This document shows, in pieces, positions 25,083 through 35,917 of a stretch of 64,000 nucleotides of DNA. The position numbers and the translations under genes were made by a program. The DNA is from Talaromyces rugulosus (taxonomy: Eukaryota; Ascomycota; Eurotiomycetes; Eurotiales; Trichocomaceae). Numbering within the stretch: position 1 is the first letter of the stretch; every line of letters begins with the position of its first letter. The DNA lies in assembly GCF_013368755.1 (NCBI RefSeq), contig NC_049561.1, positions 5,952,001 through 6,016,000 of the forward strand, read 5' to 3'. The notes beneath the pieces are model-generated. The model was not told the origin of the DNA, searched no databases, and was given only the letters and a program-made list of their open reading frames with translations.

Positions 25083-25666
25083 GCTGGCCACATTGAGGAG
25101 ACGCCTGCCTAAGGTAACTAAGTTGGTGGATTATCAAGCCAGTAGGCGAAGTGTGATTACGCACAGAATTTATGCACTCCGTACCTCCGCAAAGGCCGGG
25201 ATGGCAAGTATGGGGCGGCTGGGTGCGGGGAAACTAAACCTACCTTCGGCATCTGCTCTGTATGGTGTATGCCGGTGTGACTAACTACTACCCGTTACCG
25301 TCTGCTTTACACAGCCGAAAACTCGATATTTTATTGTAAATATAAACAAACCCTGACAACCTTTCTGGAATGGCTGGTTTTAGCTTCATGAATTAACAAC
25401 CGTCATCATTAACCCGAGTCATCATCTCCCTCATGTTTCGGTAAGATGGCGCTTATATCCCACGGTCCCCAAGGTCTCGCATGTCAAAACTACAAATTTT
25501 CAACCAGAAAGAGTTTTAATGCCCTAGGCAGCAAGCGTGGCTCAAACTGAAAACGTCGAAATCTTGACCTGAGCTGTTCTTGATTGCATTGAATTGTACT
25601 TTAATTGTATTTCAATTGAAATCACCATTCCCTCTTGATATCCCGGTAACCTGTCAACTTGGCACC
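25083..25666. other. Gene-free stretch, TF2 promoter and ALDH2 3' flank
   Basis: Both neighbours are on the minus strand. I see no gene and no clear core promoter element. Confidence 0.4.
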
Positions 25667-27318
25667 TCACGCGTCTTTAACCTTAATTAGAACACTTTTA
25701 ACCTCCAGGTAGTTCTCAATGCTAACAGTCCAACCCTCTCGACCGATTCCACTAGCCTTGTAACCCCCAAAAGGCATATCACGGGCCCCAGTAGGGCTGG
25801 TGCAATTCACCCCAACCGTTCCCGCCTCTAATCTCTTTGCCATTCTAATAGCGCGGCTAATATCATTTGTGTAGACCGCAGCGTAGAGGCCAAATTCGGT
25901 GTCATTTGCCTTGCTTATAACCTCTTCCTCCTCTTTAAAAGTGTTAATGTGCACCACTGGCCCAAATATCTCCTCCTTCATCACTCTTGCACTCTCCGGT
26001 GTCTCAAGAAACACTGTCGGACGAATAAAGAACCCGTTTTTTTGCTCTGTGGATTCTGTTCCCAAGGCTAACTTGCCTGATTTCTTGCCTTCCTCGATAT
26101 AAGCCTGTACTTGTTTAAATTGTATCCCGTCTGCTTGTGGGCCATGTGTCGTGCTTGGAAAAAGAGGGTCACCCATTGTCACAGCAGCAAACTTCTTGTT
26201 GAACAATTCGATGAAGGTGGATGCGATGGATTCGTGGACGTAGATTCTAGAGTTTGCCATACAAACTTGACCGCTATTTCGTTGAATGCTGTGTTCCGTC
26301 TCCTCAACCGCCTGTTCGATATCAGCGTCTGGAAAGATAATCGCGGGTGATTTCCCTCCTAGTTCCAGGACGACATTCTTCAGGTTTGATCTGGAGGCTG
26401 CCTCTTGGATTAAACGCCCTGTCCTTGCTGAGCCTGTAAAACTCAGCGCACGAACATCCATGTGATGGGATAGGACGTTCCCCGAGGTCTGACCATGTCC
26501 TGAAATAATGTTGATCACGCCCGGGGGAAAACCGGCTTTTTCCACGAGTGCCGCAAATTTGGCAGACTAAAAGCTAAGTCAGTATTTACAATAAACTAAA
26601 ATGGGAAATTTCTCCTGATCAACTTACTGTCAATGGAGCCTTCTCGCTGCTTTTGATGACTACTGTGTTTCCTGCAATCAGCGCAGGCGCCGCCTTGTCG
26701 CCGAGAAACAAAAGTGGAACATTCCAAGGAATGATGACAGCAACAACACCATAGGGTTGGCGAATGGTCATATTCATAAAGCCAGGAGTATTCAAACTCG
26801 ATGTACCCAGGACCTGGAAACCAGCTTCCGCATAATGATTGAATGCTTCTGCGACCACAATGGATTCAAAATACGTCGAGACAGGTCGACCCATTGACAG
26901 AGCCTCCAGTTGGGAAAGTTCATCATGAGATTCCAGCATCAATTCCGCCAGTTTCTTCAAGTAGCTTCCTCTCTCGACCGGGGAGAGGGCAGACCACGCT
27001 GGGAAGGCAGCTTTAGCGGCCGCCACTGCTGCGTTTGTATCATCTTCACTTGCTTCGTATACTAAAATAGAACCACCAGCGTTAGGATCATAACTTTAAT
27101 ATCTGAAACCTCGGACGGGGTCGTACCTTCGGCAACCTTCTCATTTGTAGTTGGGGAGATCAAGTCGAATTTGCGTTTATCGGACGATTCCACAAACTTT
27201 CAGGCGGTGAGCATACAAAGCACTCAAGGGATGCCCGAGGATAAATGCAGAACAAACGTACATGTCCATTTATAAAGAGCCGTGTCTCAATTTCTTTTAG
27301 CGTTTGGTTAATGGCCAT
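25667..27318 (-). CDS. Aldehyde dehydrogenase (ALDH2), intact paralogue
   Basis: NAD(P)-dependent oxidation of an aldehyde to its carboxylic acid. Exons, complement: 27262-27318, 27127-27196, 26628-27061, 25667-26566; 1461 nt, 486 residues. Visible: KSSEKAPLT (cofactor lysine region), FTGSARTG, LELGGKSP (general base glutamate), SGQVCMANSR (nucleophilic cysteine) and FGGYKASGIGREG near the end. All splice sites are canonical. Intron positions are the same as in the broken ALDH1, and two exons have identical lengths. It is the only aldehyde dehydrogenase in the window that can be read through, so it probably handles the aldehydes released by CCO1 and CCO2 (inference). It is close to fungal benzaldehyde/vanillin-type enzymes only by general look. 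Confidence 0.92.
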
Positions 27319-28298
27319 CTTGCTTTTACTTTGGTGAGTAATGTGTGGAGATTGTGCCCACGGGGGTGATATTTAGTCTAGATACAGGAATAATTTAACC
27401 CTCCTGTTCTGGAGAACCCATTTATTTAATAACCACAGTATACATATTTTCTAGGCTCGTTTGCCTCAGGAAGCGGTTATCCAGTACCGAGGGTGTGTTC
27501 TCGTCTCGGCATCATCGTTCCGATGCACCCAAGCCAAATCTCTCAGTGCATCGGTATATAAAATGCGGTAAGAGCCGGCCTCCCTCGGTTCATCTCGATG
27601 ATAGTTACCACTCAAAATGCCGGCCGTATCCAAGATGCCCTTCGCATGTCGTAATCTTCTCTATGCACGGCGATAACGTAACGGTCATCCGACTAACTCC
27701 GCAAAATCTACTGCGCCCGATAATTTTGAAGCAACTCGCAATAACTCATGAACACAGACATCAATTTAAATCCATTAATTGTAGGTAGAGGACATTCATT
27801 ATTGTGACCCAAAATATCACAGTCAGGGCATTTTTGTGGACGTCGTCTCGGCACCCCTGCAGTTGCTTAAACAGGCTCTGCGGGACGTCTTCAGCATTTC
27901 GTTGCTCATTTCTTCGAGAAGTAAGATCTATAATTTCTGCAATACTAATGTCATGTACAGGAGATGTTTAGAGCATAGATCATTGTTTTTTTCTTTTCCT
28001 CTTTTCTCTCTTCGCCTTGCTATTTTCTGCGAGTAGAAGACAGTTTCTCGGGCTAGAAATTCATCGTTGTATAAAGCAATTTCAAAGCATTTTTGTAACT
28101 ACTTTAAATAGCCAATCATATTTCTGGACACTGATGAAAGTATTGTTTTACAGATTCTGAATTGAAGAAGACTAAGGTGTTGCCAGTGTCAAAGAGGTAG
28201 AAGATAGAGTAATGAATGCCAGGAAGCTATAAATGACAGGATAAATTGCGATGAAAGCATATAAAGTATTAAATTTAGATGGATATTTCCATCCAATA
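27319..28298. other. Gene-free stretch between ALDH2 and CCO2
   Basis: Holds the ALDH2 5' region, with a TTAAATAAA-like run about 105 bp upstream of its start on the minus strand, and the CCO2 3' flank. Plus frames at 27495-27788 and 27836-28036 lack similarity. Confidence 0.4.
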
Positions 28299-29995
28299 CT
28301 ACACGTGGTCAAGCTGCCAGCTTAGGGGGGTTTCCGCTATTTTAACAGGACCGATTACACCTCCTGGAGCTCGACGCCTTTTCCATTCCTCGATATCACG
28401 ATGATCGACGAAATTCCCATGCAGGCCTAGACGGAGCTTGAAAGGAAGACGAATGGTTGCCACTGGCCCTGCAGCCACATTATGGGCATCGACGATTACT
28501 ATATCGTTTCGAAGGACATCAAGATGGTTTAGGAGTGCGATTATCCAACCTTCTCCCTCTCCACCGGCCTCCTTGGGAATGAATGTCGGTTCCTGGAATG
28601 TAGCTCTTGGTCCTGCCCAAAGAACATCCTCTGTCTGGCCATCCCACGAGTAATGGCCTAGGCAATTGAAAAGGCCACCAGCAGGAGAGCCACATTTGGC
28701 TGCGTCATATTCTCGCGCAGGATCAATTCTGGCCTGCCAAAATTGATTGTATTTTTTAGCGACATAGCGGTCGTCGATACGAGAGAATTCACCGCTTGTA
28801 TCCCAGACAATCTCAGGCTTGACGCGCGAGCCAGGCTTGTTTTTAGGATCAAAGATCCAGCGATGGGTAGCGCTTTGCAGTTGGTTTCTAGTCCCCAGAT
28901 CACTCGCAACCTGGTTCTCAGGAGGGAAGAAAAAAAATACATTCCCATCTGCAACAGTGAGGTCAAAAACCACATGACCCTCTTCATTTTCATAACAACC
29001 AGCAACGTGACCATGAAACCCTATTGATAATTTAGTCTCTGTTCGTTTCGCGGCTTATCAGAGAAACGAGGGGCTATATTACCATTTTCAGCCCGTAGCC
29101 AGACTATATCTTCTGCTTTGCCGTTTCTTCTTGGAACGATTCCATACCATTGATCTTCGTTTGGATCCCATGCCCAGTGATTGCCACCCTTTTTCATGCG
29201 ATCGGCGGAGCATTTGAGAGGCGTCATTGGAAGAACGATATAGTTCTTGGAGATACCACAATCGTGTATCATTCCACAAAATGGAGCCTTGTACCAGGCT
29301 TCCTCCGTTTTTCTCCCAACAGGGTCGATCGTGTAGACGACAATGTCACAGGAGCCATCATTACCGTTACCACCAGCCTCATATCCAAAGCAGATCATTT
29401 CTCCTGTTTCTGGATCTAGCTTAGGGTGTGCAGTAAATGTAGGCGATTGGACTTGCCCTTCAAAATCATAGCGACCGATTGTTTCCAGAGTAACTGGGTC
29501 CATAGCATATGGTGGGCCATCTTCTTTAGTCGCCAACAGCATCCCTCTCCAGAATATAATGTTGGTATTGGCCGCTGTTCGTATCGTGCCCTTTACAGCC
29601 TCAGAGTCGGTATAAGGATTGCGGTATTTCCCAAATAGGCTCTTTCCAGCTGCCTCTTCTGCTAGGAATCTATCCGTCCTTGCATATCTCTGCTTGAAGT
29701 CGGCATGTCCGTCATGGATTCGGATTGCTGTGATACTCCCGTCTCCATTAAAATGTATGTCTTCTTCAAACAGTGGAGGGAACCGGTGATCGGGCTGGAT
29801 CCTGTAGAACGTGCCGTTGATGTCTGGTGGAATTTGACCAACCACTTCAAGATCAGTAATATCTCCTTCCAATCGGCATGGGGAATTGAATGTCTGGAAG
29901 ACCAGAGTGTTGGGATATTTGACTTGATCGCCTTTCTTCCAGCCGTTCACATAAGGATACTCAACTGACGAAGCAACATCGTAGATATGAGCCAT
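28299..29995 (-). CDS. Carotenoid oxygenase family dioxygenase, lignostilbene-type (CCO2)
   Basis: Second iron dioxygenase of the window. Exons, complement: 29083-29995 and 28299-29020; 1635 nt, 544 residues. Iron ligands at about H190 (FTAHPK), H244 (GMIHD), H309 (FHGHVAG) and H505 (LGLHGNF). It is clearly related to CCO1 but distant: the intron layout differs and the C-terminal tail is different, so the pair is an old duplication or two separate acquisitions. It diverges from decarboxylase copy 2 over a 342-bp shared promoter, a direct pairing of a C=C cleaving enzyme with an aromatic acid decarboxylase. The frame is intact. Different substrate ranges for CCO1 and CCO2 are likely but unproven. 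Confidence 0.9.
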
Positions 29996-30337
29996 GTTGT
30001 CTTGTTGGCAAACGTATTTAGTGTCACATTCAACTAACGTTATATATTGTTAGCTGATTATTTAAGCTTAGAATAGAGGGAAAATCGCATTCAATATTCT
30101 AAAGTAACATATGTATAGTCATCACCTTTTGTATCTATCTGATAAAAAAAGGCCTTTGGCATAATTTCGGCACGACCGATCCGGCCCTCTACCGAGCGCT
30201 CGGAAGCATTAATCCGCAATAAGATTCATCTTAAAAGGGCTTTCCATTCGGCCGAAAGACTATGAAGTAAAATAAATCAAGACACAAAGGAACACCTGGC
30301 GCCAGAGTCGTCTCTGCGGAAACTTGGAACCGAAAAT
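29996..30337. promoter_or_regulatory. Divergent promoter of CCO2 and decarboxylase 2
   Basis: 342 bp between two divergent start codons. A perfect 12-bp palindrome CCGAGCGCTCGG at 30192-30203 lies near its middle, followed by CGGAAGCATTAATCCG. CCG/CGG triplets arranged this way are typical of Zn2Cys6 dimer sites; binding is inferred only. Confidence 0.45.
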
Positions 30338-31537
30338 ATGACCTCAAAGGGTACCATTGCAGTTGAAGAAGCCGTTATTAGCCCGGCCACAGCATGGTTT
30401 CTGGACGAGTACCAGCAAATTTTGACCCCAGGTGATGCCGGGAAGCAAGCAGTGGAGGCTCACAAACGTCGCCTGCTAGACATTCATGGCGCACGCTTGC
30501 AGGCGATGGACGCAGAAGGCGTCGAGTACATGCTGCTCTCTCTTACCTCTCCGGGATGCCAAGGGATACCTGACCAAAAACTGGCTGAGAAGTCTGCAAC
30601 AGAGTTCAATGACTGGCTAGCGGCAGAGGTTACGAAGAATTCTACGCGCTTCGGTGGGTTGGCGGCATTATCTATGCATGATCCTTCACAGGCGGCAGCA
30701 GAACTGGAACGAACTGTCACGGAGTTGAATTTTTTCGGCGGCCTGGTGAACGATTTTCAAACCATGGGCGATGGTTCAGGGAAACAGTACTATGATACAC
30801 CTTTCTACGACCCGTTTTGGAAGAAGGTACAGGAGCTAGATGTGCCAATATACTTTCATTCTCGATACCCACCAGCAAAGGATCTTGAAGGGCACGATCC
30901 AAAGTACGGCGGTCGTAGACACTTATTGGGCGCAGGTGTCCAGTTTCATTTGGACCTCTCGTTTCACATATATTCCATGTGCTCTTCTGGTATGTATAAT
31001 CAGCATTGTACACCAAGGCTTGCGTCTGACTGCTGCCTTTGATAGCTGTTTTCGACCGTTTCCCTCGTCTGAAGATCGTGGTTGGTCATCTCGGAGAGAA
31101 GTAAGAATAAAAAACTTCCTGCTAAACTTTCTTTGAGATAAACTAAATAATTCTATCGCAGTATTCCCTTTAATCTCTGGAGAGCCTCACATTGGTATAA
31201 CAAACCTAGCAAAAAGGTGGCTCGACCCACACAGCACGACTACAAGTATTACTTCCAGCATAATATTTTTATCACGACTTCCGGAAACTTTACGACTGCT
31301 GGATTGAAATTTTGCATCGAAGAGTTGGGGGTAGAGAGGTGTCTTTTTTCAATTGGTGAGTTACAATTTTTGTCTCTTCTCGCACATATACCAACTGACT
31401 TCCTTGTGGATACTCCATACGATCAAATCGAAGAAGCCCAGGCGTGGTGGAGAACAGTTGATCTAGATCATGACACAAAGGAGCAAGTAGCACGGAGGAA
31501 CACGATTAAGCTCTTCAAACTTCCCTTGGAGATCTAA
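30338..31537 (+). CDS. Amidohydrolase-type aromatic decarboxylase (copy 2), last intron acceptor altered
   Basis: Same family as copy 1 (2,3-dihydroxybenzoate decarboxylase-like). Exons 30338-30989, 31046-31100 and 31162-31537; read this way 1083 nt, 360 residues. Motifs: IAVEEAV, FHSRYPP in place of the usual HPR, GHLGEN, and DTPYDQ holding the metal-binding aspartate. A fourth intron is expected at 31356-31409: it has a perfect donor (GTGAGT), a CTGAC branch site and family similarity on both sides, but ends in GG instead of AG (base 31408). Because it is 54 nt and stop-free, retention adds 18 residues right before the aspartate without shifting the frame. The protein may be made but damaged. 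It is divergent from CCO2. Confidence 0.78.
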
Positions 31538-31927
31538 TAGTTTAGACTGTCCTTATTTCAGGCAATCTACGCAGGATTTATGGTTTATAAAATCACTCTC
31601 ACCATTTTCCAATTTCAATATAAGCTCTGAACTAGATTCCATTCTACTCGCATGGTTGTAGAGAACCAGAAATCCGAGGTTCGGTACTCTCTAGTTCCCC
31701 TTCTTGCCGTGTGGACGGATGAGCCCCGCAACGTCGGCAACATGATGCCGACCTATTACTATACCTAAGACGGTGAGAAGCATGCTGCCATTTCAAAAAA
31801 AAGTGAAGGGATTTAGATATTAGTAAAGATCATATCCTTGCATGAGAGCCAAATAATACATTACTACTCCATGCTGAGATTTGGATTCTCCTTTTTTGGG
31901 CCCCCTCTCCATTCTCTAGCCCTAGAA
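31538..31927. other. Gene-free stretch before the P450 remnant
   Basis: No gene and no clear element seen. Confidence 0.4.
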
Positions 31928-33798
31928 ATGGAGTTCCTCGATTCGGCTGCCTCCATTAAGCTAACGAGTTGCATTACTCTGGTGATACTAAGTTTCATCT
32001 GGCGAAAGTGTATTACAAGATCAAAATCACCCTCAGGCCCAATCCCAGGTCCGTGGGCCGCGCGATTCACGCGGCTTTGACTTTTTAAAGAGGTCTACTA
32101 TGGCACGTTTCCCATAACCAGCCGCAAATTGCACCAGAAGTATGGTACGCAGATAGTCCCAGCATATTAATAACTTGAGCCATTCATCACTAAATCAAAT
32201 ACCCAGGCCCGGTGGTCCGTATTGCTCCGAATGAGTACAGCATTGACGATCCCAATGCTGCAAAAGTGATATATGGCAGCGGTAATGGATATATCAAGGT
32301 ATGTCAGTCGCTCCTGGCAAGGTAGCCCATAATTATTATACAGTAATAGCCAACATTGATTCGCAACGAAATAGTCCCCATGGTATGAAGCAAGTGGCAA
32401 CCCCATGAACCCCTTGCCTAGCCTATTCGATGAGCGCAATCCTCGTCTTCACTCCGCTATAAGGCGTAAAGTCTCCGCCGCGTATTCCATGTCAAGTCTT
32501 GTCCAGTCGGAAAGCTTTGTTGATGATTGCACATCTTTATTCCAACAACGACTGTCTGAGTTTGCACAAACGGGTGAGTTGGTTGACTTGACTCATTGGT
32601 ATCAATGTTATGCTTTTGACGTAATCGGGAATATTACGGTAAGCTAAATGCGCCCATCTTGAAATTCACAAATCCATTGCTAACATTTTATGCAAAGTTT
32701 GGGAATCGGTTTGGATTTCTTGATAAAGGAAAAGATATTCAGGGCATCATGGCATCCATTTCTGGATTTTTGAAGTATGCCGCAAGGGTTGGGATATTCC
32801 CTGAATGGCACAAGTACCTCTTCAAACTCTTCATAAGGTCTAAGAATCTGAATGGGATGGCCCACGTTCGGTCTTTTGCCAACGAAAACCTTGAGGCACA
32901 CTATACAAAATTAGTATCCCGGAATAGCAACACTGACACTTCAGAACTCATTGATTTTGTCAGCAGATTCAGGAGATGGACCCAAGCAAGATAAGCAAAG
33001 ATGAAATTGCCCTCACATGCAGTACCAATATCGGTGCTGGCTCGGACACTACTTCCATTAGCCTGTCAGCTACTTTATATTTCCTTACCCTCTACCCTGA
33101 GACTCTGCGCAAACTACATGGTGAAATTGGAGACATGGAAGCACAGAACTCACTCTCCAATCCAGTCACGTTTCAGGAATCTCGTTCTATGCCGTACCTA
33201 CAAACAGTAATAAAAGAAGCCTTGAGGCTACACCCCGCGACTGGGCTAATCCTGGGGCGCGTTGTGCCCAAAGGTGGTACGAGTTTGAATGGTACATGGT
33301 TTCCTGAAAGAGTAAGCTAATTCCAAAAAGAAATCACCTTCTAATATCATGGCCGCTCGCTAATTAGTGTGCGTGTAATAGAGTGTCGTTGGAGTCAACC
33401 CATGGGTTGCTCATATAAACACGGAAATCTTCGGTGTCGATGCCAGTGAATTTCGTCCAGAGCGATGGTTGGGTGACCCAGAAGTGGTTAAAAAGCGAGA
33501 ATCATATTTCATGAGTGTAAGAATGATGTCTCTCTTAACCTTTTTGTCAGAATATGCTTAGCTGACTTAAATACTAAAGTTTTGGATGGGGTCTCGAACA
33601 TGTATTGGGATAAATATAAGCGTCATGGAACTCTCAAAGATCGTTCCACAGCTAGTTCGCGCTTTTGGTTTTGTTCCAGAGAATGGCATACCAGAGTGGA
33701 ACACGGAGAATGTTTGGTTTGTGAAACCCAAGGACTTCGAATGTCGCATCAAACCCCACGATGGGGCTTGTATACGTAAGGAAGGCAAAAAACGATAG
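31928..33798 (+). pseudogene. Cytochrome P450, nonsense and frameshift
   Basis: Membrane-bound fungal P450, monooxygenase of unknown substrate, similar in layout to pisatin-demethylase-like families. Exons about 31928-32144, 32207-32298, 32375-32638, 32698-33311, 33382-33516, 33580-33798. N-terminal membrane anchor, proline-rich IPGPWAARFTRL, the I-helix GAGSDTTS, the ERWL region, and the heme loop FWMGSRTCIG with its cysteine. Two lesions: TGA at 32078-32080 straight after the proline-rich hinge (probably TGG before), and a one-base loss near 32968 where similarity moves from one frame to the next (QEMDPSKIS). It cannot give a full enzyme as read. It is the last member of the left cluster. 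Confidence 0.85.
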
Positions 33799-34260
33799 TA
33801 TCTGGAGGGGCTTCCGTACTCTTTATAATAGTAACCCCGGTGCCGCATGGATTTTGTTATAACATAGAGATATCTCAAGCAAAGGCATCGCACTATATTA
33901 TACGTAAAGAATTATTACTTTTTTATTTTTTTCAATTCCTATTTTCTCTATAAGCTTTCGTAATTGCTGTAGCTTGTTCTAATAGATTTTATTACTTTTT
34001 GCTTTTCTTTTGTAAGAGGCTAGTCGACGTGATCGTGGGCACCGCGGAGCCCACGCTTGTAGGTAAGAGAGTTAGAAAGTAACGTCAAAGATACTATCAG
34101 TCTTATTACAATATTAATCGTCACTCTTCTATATTATTAAGGTTTCTATTTTGCATAGGGGCGTGCGCGAAACTAAATTATCTGATCCTGCTTCGGTTTC
34201 TTGACTTGTAAGCGACGAGCGGCCCTGCGGTGCCTTGCTGCGTCTCCACAGATTCGGCCG
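33799..34260. other. AT-rich gene-free stretch
   Basis: No gene seen. The composition turns AT-rich here, marking the edge of a repeat-bearing zone. Confidence 0.45.
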
Positions 34261-34672
34261 TGACACCTTTATAAGCATTTAATAATTTCTATCTTCTTGT
34301 TAATTCTTTTGTCCTTTTATACAGCTAAATCATATAAAAGTCTCTATATAACACCACTGTTATTAATTACCTAATTCAGTAATTGCCTTCCTAATTAGGT
34401 AATTCCGTGGACTTATGCCTTTGTTGTTTAACAATCCTACACCCCTGACCTTGACGACGGCGCTAGAGTTGCCTTCTACAGTGCTCGCTTCTTGCTTTCT
34501 TGTTATAATTTCTTCTTACCACCCATAGCTTGCCAATAAGAGCATTTGCTTTTCTCGAAGAGTAGCAATGTCAGGATTAATGGATATCTCTATTAAGGAA
34601 ATAATATCATTCCACATATAAGAGTCTTTATAAGATCGCTCTAATAATATATAGCTTTAAAGTGGAGCCCGA
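34261..34672 (-). mobile_element. Degenerate LTR-retroelement fragment, copy A
   Basis: A 181-bp block (34261-34441) begins TGACACC and ends CCTACA on the plus strand; on the minus strand this reads TGT...GTGTCA, as expected for an LTR. Homology with copy B at 52957-53495 starts exactly at this edge and goes on for about 230 bp beyond the other edge, so the element's 3' internal end plus 3' LTR seems to be kept. No coding frame is left and no target duplication is visible. Confidence 0.6.
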
Positions 34673-34699
34673 CAGCGACGCAACTCCGCGCAGGAGCAC

Positions 34700-35917
34700 G
34701 AGCATCCGCGTAAAAGGGCCCGAATGAGCTGCAATACATGCAAGGCCCGCAAGACCAAGGCAAGTGAGCCAACTACGCTACAATTGAACCGAGTAAGAGC
34801 ACATCAGCTAACAGGATCTCGTGAAGTGTATTGGAATTGGTGAGTCTGGGTGGTTTCTGTCGTGCCAACGTCCGCAAGCAGTCGACTAAATACTCATGCC
34901 ATTCAGAAACCGGGACGTGTCATTACTATAGGTCCCTTAACATCCCGTGCGAGGTGAACGCCAGGAGCAGGAAGCGGCCATTTTACCGAGTCTCGGCCGA
35001 GGCCTACGAGCACTCTATCAAGCTCCTTCGTCACTTTGTGCCCGAAGACCAGCTCCCGGAGCTCGATGTCGAAAGTATCCAGAGTTTCCTCCGGCAGCTC
35101 GACAGAGCATCGGACACGATACCATATCCTCCGGCCCCGACCGGCAAGTTGACTGTAGAAAATGAAGACACCGCTGTTCTAGTAGACACGGGAGGAACGA
35201 ATGAGACGATGGAGGTCGATGAACACCCGATGCTACAGGAAGAACTGGGCTGCATGCTGTTAGACTCCATGGGAAAGTATCTTATGTTTCAAATGGCTGC
35301 ACATATCGCATTGAGACTACCTTGTTGTTAACGAGATCTTAACAGGTTACGTCGGCGCCAACTCGCCCATTCGCTGATTCAACTCCATACACAGGGAGAC
35401 ACGAGACCCATCATCCTGCACAGACCAGAAAATAATTACACCACTCAAGATGGGCCTACTCCCACCAATACCCCCCAAAACTATTACCGGAAGCCGGCGG
35501 GCGTTGGTGTACCTCCCTCCACGCCAGCTCTGCATGGCCTACGTAGCTCGATTTTTCGACCAGATCCACTGCACTTAGTGGTTCTTCCCCGCTGAGCAGT
35601 TCTATATACGTCTTGATCAGACGCTGGAGGACGGCGGGGCGTCGGCCAGTTCGTCGTGGCTATGCGCTCTGTATTCCATCTTCGCTATAGGAAGCATGCG
35701 CGAAGGCGCCGTTGGCCTCTGGCCCCGGGATAATAGAATCCAGGACGCCAAATCATCACTCGACTACCTGTCCATAGCGCAGGATATATCTTCCTACGTA
35801 GTCGAGGAGGCCGACTTAGATAGCATCATAGCATTCAGAATACTAGTGCGTGAGCTCACCCTGAGGAGTCTCGAGTTGCGAGGCCGGCTCGGCTAACTCC
35901 AGAATTAGAGCCTTACG
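34700..35917 (+). pseudogene. Zn2Cys6 transcription factor, 5' half (split gene)
   Basis: The first half of a fungal regulator. SCNTCKARKTK (near 34724) begins the zinc cluster; it is followed, after introns, by GTCHYY and IPCEVN, where a CHYC cysteine has become tyrosine. Then come KRPFYRVSAEAYEHSIKLL, an acidic linker, LPPRQLCMAYVARFFDQIHC with a stop after it, WFFPAEQFYIRLDQTLEDGG, SSSWLCALYSIFAIGSMR and SLDYLSIAQDISSY up to FRIL. The similarity then stops at the 28-bp repeat 35890-35917. Stops and shifts are scattered. The missing part of the domain, starting CYSVTAYLNIGTAVRIG, is found 18.3 kb away at 54211 in the same frame relative to the repeat. Confidence 0.82.
35890..35917 (+). repeat. 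28-bp direct repeat, left copy
   Basis: An exact 28-base match to 54174-54201, starting CGGCTAACTCCAG and ending GAGCCTTACG. It sits at the point where the split regulator gene is interrupted. Bases outside the 28 differ on both sides. Confidence 0.95.

Noticed and set aside
5608..33798. Explaining all cluster lesions by repeat-induced point mutation
   Set aside because: The lesions include G to T, T to A, A to G and one-base indels besides C to T or G to A; only the split regulator has a RIP-like pattern.
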